This document shows, one piece after another, positions 46,349 through 50,095 of a DNA stretch of 50,095 nt. The notes below the pieces were generated by a model that did no database searches, had not been told where the DNA came from, and saw only the letters and a list, made by a program, of their open reading frames with translations. Position numbers and translations under genes: made by a program. Positions within the stretch are counted from its first letter, which is position 1; each line of letters starts with the position of its first letter. The DNA is taken from positions 1 to 50,095 of IMG/VR virus record IMGVR_UViG_3300025117_000089; one strand, 5' to 3'. The stretch comes from a virus.

Positions 46349-46549
46349 TTGAGCACATACAAGTTAGACCAACCTTACAAGCTGGAACAGCTTCACGCCC
46401 GCTTCTCAGGGAAGCGAAAAAACGCAGTCTGGCCCGCAAGCAAGGGTCAAGCGATCAGGCCCGACAAAGTCGGCCAGCCGAAAGGGAAGGCGGAGATTAA
46501 GGCCCTTAAGAGGGCGAGGACGAAGGCGTTCCGCCAGGAACAGGTATGA
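46349..46549 (+). CDS. Small basic hypothetical protein, 66 aa
   Basis: I place the start at TTG 46349, which has GAGGAGGA 6 nt upstream. An ATG at 46259 with GGAGGACGCC would give a longer form (MIPCRRKSGE...), also possible. The product from the TTG (STYKLDQPYKLEQLHARFSG to RTKAFRQEQV) is basic, with KGKAEIKALKRARTKAFRQ as a terminal helix. It ends inside the start of the next HTH gene (ATGA). Function unknown. Confidence 0.6.
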   Translation: MSTYKLDQPYKLEQLHARFSGKRKNAVWPASKGQAIRPDKVGQPKGKAEIKALKRARTKAFRQEQV

Positions 46550-46743
46550 ACGACCTGAAGGACCTACGGTCCAAGCTCCACCGGACCCAGGCTGAAATGG
46601 CCGCACTTTTCGGTGTGACGAAACTCACATGGGGGAGGTGGGAGCGCGGGGAGTTCACACCTCTTCCTGTGTACAGGAAGAAACTTGCTAAATTACTTGC
46701 GTTCGTGGGGAGGAAAACCGATGTTGAACGTTCAGAGCGATAA
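46546..46743 (+). CDS. Helix-turn-helix protein, 65 aa
   Basis: ATG 46546 overlaps the preceding stop (ATGA), with AGGAACAGGT upstream. The product is almost only an XRE-type HTH: LRSKLHRTQAEMAALFGVTKLTWGRWERGE, then TPLPVYRKKLAKLL. It resembles the HTH parts of the 180-aa and 75-aa proteins, so all three may come from duplication. A Cro-like repressor is likely. Confidence 0.75.
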   Translation: MNDLKDLRSKLHRTQAEMAALFGVTKLTWGRWERGEFTPLPVYRKKLAKLLAFVGRKTDVERSER

Positions 46744-47026
46744 GAAACTTCCAAGGGTGTACCTGGCCGGGCGAGTCGTTGGCCTAGCTCCGGATGCAGT
46801 GGGGATGGAGTTCGGTAGATGGCGAGTTATGTCAACAGTCGTCCTCCGAAGCCGCGAGAGGTATGGGAAGCTCAGCGTTCTCTGCACCTGCACAGGTTGC
46901 ACGAAGACAAAATGGGTTCAGTTGCTCACACTTGAGGGTGGAGCATCTACACAGTGCCAAAGTTGCAGCGCGGCGGAACAAGGGGCGTTTTCGCATGAGA
47001 GAGCGCAAGCAAAGAAGGACTTTTAG
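46721..47026 (+). CDS. Zinc-binding hypothetical protein, 101 aa
   Basis: ATG 46721 follows TGGGGAGGAAAACC and overlaps the end of the HTH gene. The segment LSVLCTCTGCTKTKWVQLLT and ASTQCQSC suggests a C4 zinc finger. A similar C-x-C-G...C-x2-C finger is found in the HNH protein at 49212, as in many phage DNA-binding proteins and homing endonucleases. The N-terminus (LPRVYLAGRVVGLAPDAVGM) has strands. No full family match. Confidence 0.68.
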   Translation: MLNVQSDKKLPRVYLAGRVVGLAPDAVGMEFGRWRVMSTVVLRSRERYGKLSVLCTCTGCTKTKWVQLLTLEGGASTQCQSCSAAEQGAFSHERAQAKKDF

Positions 47027-47034
47027 GAGGAGAA

Positions 47035-47280
47035 ATGAAAATAATCTCGGAGGAGACAATAAAAATAGGCAGACACTGGACCACGGTCTACCTCTGCTCC
47101 GACGGAGAGGAGCGCACGGCGAGACAACTCGCCTCCTACTGCGGCTACGCCAGGCCGAGTAACCTCTACCAGAGGCTGAAAGCCGGGGATCGGGGACCGT
47201 TTTCAAAGGTGAAAAACATTGCCTCTGGGAAGGGAAACTCTGCTTGGCAGAGCCTCGGAGAGATAGAGAGGAGGGTTTAA
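47035..47280 (+). CDS. Small possible DNA-binding protein, 81 aa
   Basis: ATG 47035 follows AGGAGGAGAA. The segment ERTARQLASYCGYARPSNLYQRLKAGDRG has a helix-turn-helix look; the C-terminus is basic. No family recognised. The next gene starts 2 nt after its stop, with GAGAGGAGGG inside its last codons. Confidence 0.6.
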   Translation: MKIISEETIKIGRHWTTVYLCSDGEERTARQLASYCGYARPSNLYQRLKAGDRGPFSKVKNIASGKGNSAWQSLGEIERRV

Positions 47281-47282
47281 AA

Positions 47283-47810
47283 ATGGATTACTTATACTTA
47301 GCCGCTGTAGATATAGCTAGGCGAGCGCACGAAGGACAACTACGTAAATACACTGGGGAGCCGTATTTAGTACACCCATTCGCAGTCGCCGGACTTGTTG
47401 CATCAGTATCGGCGGACGACGACATGATCGTTGCAGCGATATTGCACGATGTTGTTGAAGACAGCGCGATAAGTCTACACACAATTAACGGCGTATTTGG
47501 ACAGCGTATCGCTTTGCTGGTAGAGGACCTTACCGATGTCTCCAGACCGTCCGACGGAAACCGTGCCGTAAGGAGAGCAATCGACCGAGCGCACACAACC
47601 AGCGCTTGCGTGGAGGCGAAGACTATTAAGCTCGCCGACCTGATTGACAACACTAAGAGTATCGTCGCGTTCGATCCCGAGTTTGCCAAAATTTACATGG
47701 CTGAGAAACGGCTCTTGCTGAAAGTTCTGAGGGACGGCGACCCTGTACTTTTTGCTCTTGCGGACAAGTTGGTGCAAGACTACTTCCTGACCCACGAGGC
47801 GCGGGTATGA
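47283..47810 (+). CDS. HD-domain (p)ppGpp hydrolase, SpoT/MESH1-like, 175 aa
   Basis: The motifs RKYTGEPYLVHPFAVAGLVA (His31), DDDMIVAAILHDVVEDSAIS (HD at 55-56) and KTIKLADLIDNTKSI match the hydrolase domain of SpoT/MESH1, which removes pyrophosphate from ppGpp using a metal ion. The synthetase domain is absent. It would lower the stringent signal so host replication and translation precursors stay available (inference). The stop overlaps the polymerase ATG as ATGA, so expression is coupled. GAGGAGGGTTTAAAA before the ATG. Confidence 0.88.
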   Translation: MDYLYLAAVDIARRAHEGQLRKYTGEPYLVHPFAVAGLVASVSADDDMIVAAILHDVVEDSAISLHTINGVFGQRIALLVEDLTDVSRPSDGNRAVRRAIDRAHTTSACVEAKTIKLADLIDNTKSIVAFDPEFAKIYMAEKRLLLKVLRDGDPVLFALADKLVQDYFLTHEARV

Positions 47811-49294
47811 CCCTAGTACGTACCGTACTTGATTTTGAATCGGCATATGGAAAACATCCGGTGACAGGGGAGAACATCACCTTGTCTAAGATGACCTGCG
47901 AGGAGTACGTCCGGCATCCGAAGTTCAAAGCCCACGGCCTCGGGGTTAAGATTGGCAAGGAGAAAGCCTTTTATCTCTACAAGCCCGCCGACCTCGTCGC
48001 GTTCCTGAAGGAACACCCATGGGCGAAGTCCTACGTGATCTGTCACCACACACATTTTGACGGGGCCATACTCTCCTGGCGGTGCGGAATAAAGCCCGCG
48101 TTTTGGGGCTGTACTTTGTCCATGGCAAGGGCCATCTTCCCGCACGAGTCCTCCAGCTTGGCAAACATTGCGAAGCTCTTGGGCGTCGGAGAGAAAGGCA
48201 CCGAGCTTGTTCACTTCCAAGGGAAATGGCATCTGACGGACGACGAGCAGAGGATCATGGGCGGCTACTGCATGAATGATGTCGAGCTTACCTCCGACAT
48301 TTTTGACGCATTGAAGGGGCAGTTTCCTCCTTCTGAGCTGAGGCTTATTGACCTCACTGTCCGTCTTTTTACCGAACCCGCGCTCGCGGTGGAGCGCGGG
48401 GTACTCATCGAAGAGTACAAGCGGGAGCGGCGCAGCAAGCGAGCGTTACTCAAGGCGTGCAACACGGATAAAACGGTGCTCGCCTCCGGCGACAAGTTCG
48501 CGGAGTTGCTTCTGACTCTCGGAGTAGACCCGCCGAAGAAACTCAGTCCTTCGAAGGTAAAGGACGGGCGGGTGGACCCGGATAGTGCAGGCGAAGCCCC
48601 ACTTGGCTTGCTACCATCGTTCAAACTCCCAGTAGGCGCCGGGCTATTTCTTTCGAAGGACGAGATGATCTCAGAGCGGGTGAGGCTGAAAGCCGAGAAG
48701 GATGTCTACCCATGGGCCTACGCTTTCGGCAAAAGCGACGAAGCGTTCAAGATGCTACTCGACCACCCAGACCCGCAGGTTCAGGCAGTAGTTGAGGCCC
48801 GCCTCGGGGTGAAGTCCACGATCAAGGAGACCAGGAGCAAGCGGTTTTATAAGATCGGTAAGCGAGGGCGGTTCCCAGTGTATCACAACTACTACGGTGC
48901 GAGGACTGGCAGGGACTGTCTAACTGGGGACACTCGCATTTATGTGTTGCGCTATTGCAAGGTTATTGGTATACTCCTTCCAGACCTTCGTCCCAATGAC
49001 TTAGTATGGGACGGGGAAGAGTTCGTAGCCCACGGCGGGCTTGCATATCGGGGAAAACAGGAGGTAATTACTTATGACGGGATCACAGGAACGCTCGCAC
49101 ACCAAGTATTCTGCGAAGAAACACCAACCGCGATCGCTCTATCTGCAGCAGCAGCGCGCGGTTACAAAATCAAAGCTGCAGCGCCACCTCCAGGCTACGC
49201 CGGAGCTGCAGATGCTGTCGTCAGTGGAGGAGCTGCTGAACCAGCGAAGCAAGATGCTGTTCAGATGCAAGTGTGGGAAGGATTTTCGGTCTAG
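47807..49294 (+). CDS. DNA polymerase I (family A), N-terminal part fused to N-terminal split-intein half, 495 aa
   Basis: Residues 1-170 form a DnaQ-like 3'-5' exonuclease: DFES at 9-12, HHTHFDGAIL and YCMNDVELTSD (ExoI to ExoIII). Then a helical thumb region leads to FPVYHNYYGARTGRD at residue 370. At Cys371 (base 48917) an intein begins: CLTGDTRIYV, then NDLVWDGEEFVAHGG, ITYDGITGTLAHQVFCEE (block B) and IALSAAAARGYKI. The frame ends 125 residues into the intein with an Ala-rich tail. The polymerase catalytic motifs A to C are missing from this ORF; motif A is in the third ORF (49837 onward). It is coupled to the (p)ppGpp hydrolase by ATGA. Confidence 0.9.
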   Translation: MTLVRTVLDFESAYGKHPVTGENITLSKMTCEEYVRHPKFKAHGLGVKIGKEKAFYLYKPADLVAFLKEHPWAKSYVICHHTHFDGAILSWRCGIKPAFWGCTLSMARAIFPHESSSLANIAKLLGVGEKGTELVHFQGKWHLTDDEQRIMGGYCMNDVELTSDIFDALKGQFPPSELRLIDLTVRLFTEPALAVERGVLIEEYKRERRSKRALLKACNTDKTVLASGDKFAELLLTLGVDPPKKLSPSKVKDGRVDPDSAGEAPLGLLPSFKLPVGAGLFLSKDEMISERVRLKAEKDVYPWAYAFGKSDEAFKMLLDHPDPQVQAVVEARLGVKSTIKETRSKRFYKIGKRGRFPVYHNYYGARTGRDCLTGDTRIYVLRYCKVIGILLPDLRPNDLVWDGEEFVAHGGLAYRGKQEVITYDGITGTLAHQVFCEETPTAIALSAAAARGYKIKAAAPPPGYAGAADAVVSGGAAEPAKQDAVQMQVWEGFSV

Positions 49295-49868
49295 ACCGTC
49301 CGACATGATCCGGACGAAGCAGTCTTCGTGTTTCGGATGCAGCCGCAAGCGAGTAATGGCGGCTCTAGTGCGGACTGAGGAATGGCGGGCGCACCACAAG
49401 AAGATGAACAGCCGCGCGTTAGAGGCGAATACGAAAGATCCTGTGTACGTGGCGCTACGGCGGCGATGCAACAGCGCTAAGGCGCGGTGCTGCACCACTA
49501 CTGACAGGCGGTATCCATATTACGGTGGCAGAGGCATCGAGTTTCGTTTCTCCTCCCCTGTGGCTATGGCAGAGTGGGTGCTAGAGTACTTAGGTCCGCC
49601 CCCCGCTGGGTGCTCCGTAGACCGAGAGGACAACAACGGGCATTACGAGCCGGGTAACTTGCGATGGGCCACGGCTAAGACGCAGAATAATAACAAACGG
49701 GAGTACGCTGTAGGTGATTATGGGGCTAGAGTGCGGCTGATGCGGGAGGCTAGGCCCGACTACAGCGAGCAAAATATACGAGCCTTGATTCGCTCGGGCC
49801 TTACTGACGAAGAAATCGTAAACAGGAGGAAGTGGGATGGCTGCGGCCGATACATACGACATTCTTGA
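49212..49868 (+). CDS. Free-standing HNH endonuclease inside the split intein, 218 aa
   Basis: I place the start at ATG 49212, with CCGGAG 7 nt upstream; the frame is open further up but looks like a shadow of the intein frame. An N-terminal zinc finger (FRCKCGKDFRSRPSDMIRTK, then SCFGC) is followed by helices and an HNH-type segment YYGGRGIEFRFSSPVAMAEW, then SVDREDNNGHYEPGNLRWATAK, with His and Asn at the metal site. The frame differs from both intein halves and overlaps each (49212-49294 and 49837-49868). It would cut polymerase alleles without the intein, driving homing (inference). Confidence 0.85.
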   Translation: MLSSVEELLNQRSKMLFRCKCGKDFRSRPSDMIRTKQSSCFGCSRKRVMAALVRTEEWRAHHKKMNSRALEANTKDPVYVALRRRCNSAKARCCTTTDRRYPYYGGRGIEFRFSSPVAMAEWVLEYLGPPPAGCSVDREDNNGHYEPGNLRWATAKTQNNNKREYAVGDYGARVRLMREARPDYSEQNIRALIRSGLTDEEIVNRRKWDGCGRYIRHS

Positions 49869-50095
49869 TTGTGGTCCGCGAAATAGGTTCGCCGCCAACG
49901 GCAAGTTGGTCCACAACAGCGGCGGGGACAAGCAGAACACGACTAACCTAAATCGTGTGAACCCAAAAGACCCAACGTCCGGTGCCCTCCGGCGCTCACT
50001 GCACGCTATTCCCGGCCACACCTTAGTGGTTCGCGACCTTGGGCAGATCGAGGCGCGGAAACTCGCCTATACGGCAGGACAAGAAGACCTCCTAG
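49837..50095 (+). CDS. C-terminal split-intein half fused to C-terminal DNA polymerase (partial, runs off the window)
   Basis: ATG 49837 has AGGAGGAAGTGGG directly upstream. The product begins MAAADTYDILDCGPRNRFAA and NGKLVHN: intein blocks F and G, ending in His-Asn at 26-27, then Ser+1 (AGC 49918). The extein continues SGGDKQNTTNLNR and HTLVVRDLGQIEARKLAYTA, which is family A polymerase motif A with its catalytic Asp. The frame is open to the window end. Trans-splicing with the ORF at 47807 would restore RTGRD-SGGDKQN, a normal polymerase I junction. Confidence 0.9.
   Translation, partial: MAAADTYDILDCGPRNRFAANGKLVHNSGGDKQNTTNLNRVNPKDPTSGALRRSLHAIPGHTLVVRDLGQIEARKLAYTAGQEDLL

Noticed and set aside
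48917-49917. Polymerase broken by sequencing error or decay
   Set aside because: Not fully excluded, but each part has intact motifs, the third ORF has its own Shine-Dalgarno and ATG, and intein ends CLTGDT and VHN-S are perfect. Decay would not create these.
1-50095. tRNA genes, rRNA, insertion sequences, integrase or attachment sites
   Set aside because: I looked for cloverleaf-like segments, transposase or integrase motifs and found none that I could support. A lysogenic lifestyle is therefore not indicated from this window.

Overview
The window is a stretch of a tailed-phage genome, with no host genes in view. It shows a portal, a large terminase, an N4-gp56-like major capsid protein, a DUF6682-like adaptor, ejection-type internal virion proteins and a family A DNA polymerase, all packed with 1-4 nt overlaps. 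This suggests a podovirus-like virion. Shine-Dalgarno sites of the GGAGG and GAGGTGA type and sigma70-like promoters point to a bacterial host, probably Gram-negative (inference). The host itself cannot be named from this sequence.

Layout. (1) Bases 1-3570, plus strand: a tightly coupled run of small genes around a flavin-dependent thymidylate synthase (thyX) and a DUF5664-like dATP/dGTP diphosphohydrolase. (2) Bases 3571-39319, minus strand: one 36 kb late block. Read in the direction of transcription it holds a release-factor-like GGQ protein, a small-terminase candidate, a transglutaminase/lectin-like protein, a lipoprotein with an HExxH motif, a tail fibre, lysis genes (spanin-like pair, holin-like proteins, phospholipase-A2-like protein, M15 endolysin), a PhaC-like hydrolase, a metallophosphoesterase, terminase, portal, ParB-like protein, scaffold, major capsid, adaptor and other structural proteins, and finally a 2364-residue polyvalent internal virion protein. 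(3) Bases 39320-39820: a divergent control region. (4) Bases 39821-42219, plus strand: small early genes preceded by GAGGTGA-type ribosome sites. (5) Bases 42220-43021: about 800 bp without genes, holding four copies of one 20-bp sequence as two large inverted repeats, another 15-bp inverted repeat, an AT-rich tract and a promoter. This is a good candidate for a replication origin. (6) Bases 43022-50095, plus strand: small genes with repeated XRE-type helix-turn-helix proteins and zinc ribbons, then a SpoT/MESH1-like (p)ppGpp hydrolase and the DNA polymerase.

The standout is the polymerase. It is a fractured gene. The first ORF carries the 3'-5' exonuclease and the start of the polymerase domain and ends in an N-terminal intein half beginning CLTGDT. 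A free-standing HNH endonuclease follows in a second frame. A third ORF in the third frame, with its own Shine-Dalgarno and ATG, encodes the C-terminal intein half ending in VHN, then Ser+1 and polymerase motif A. This predicts protein trans-splicing to make the replicative polymerase.

A second system-level signal is a shared promoter/operator module. Three promoters, reading both ways, have GTAAC-N5-GTTAC placed between a TTGACA box and a TAC-type -10 box, and at least one degenerate copy precedes the scaffold/capsid genes. This looks like a phage-encoded regulon, perhaps read by one of the helix-turn-helix proteins of the right arm (inference).
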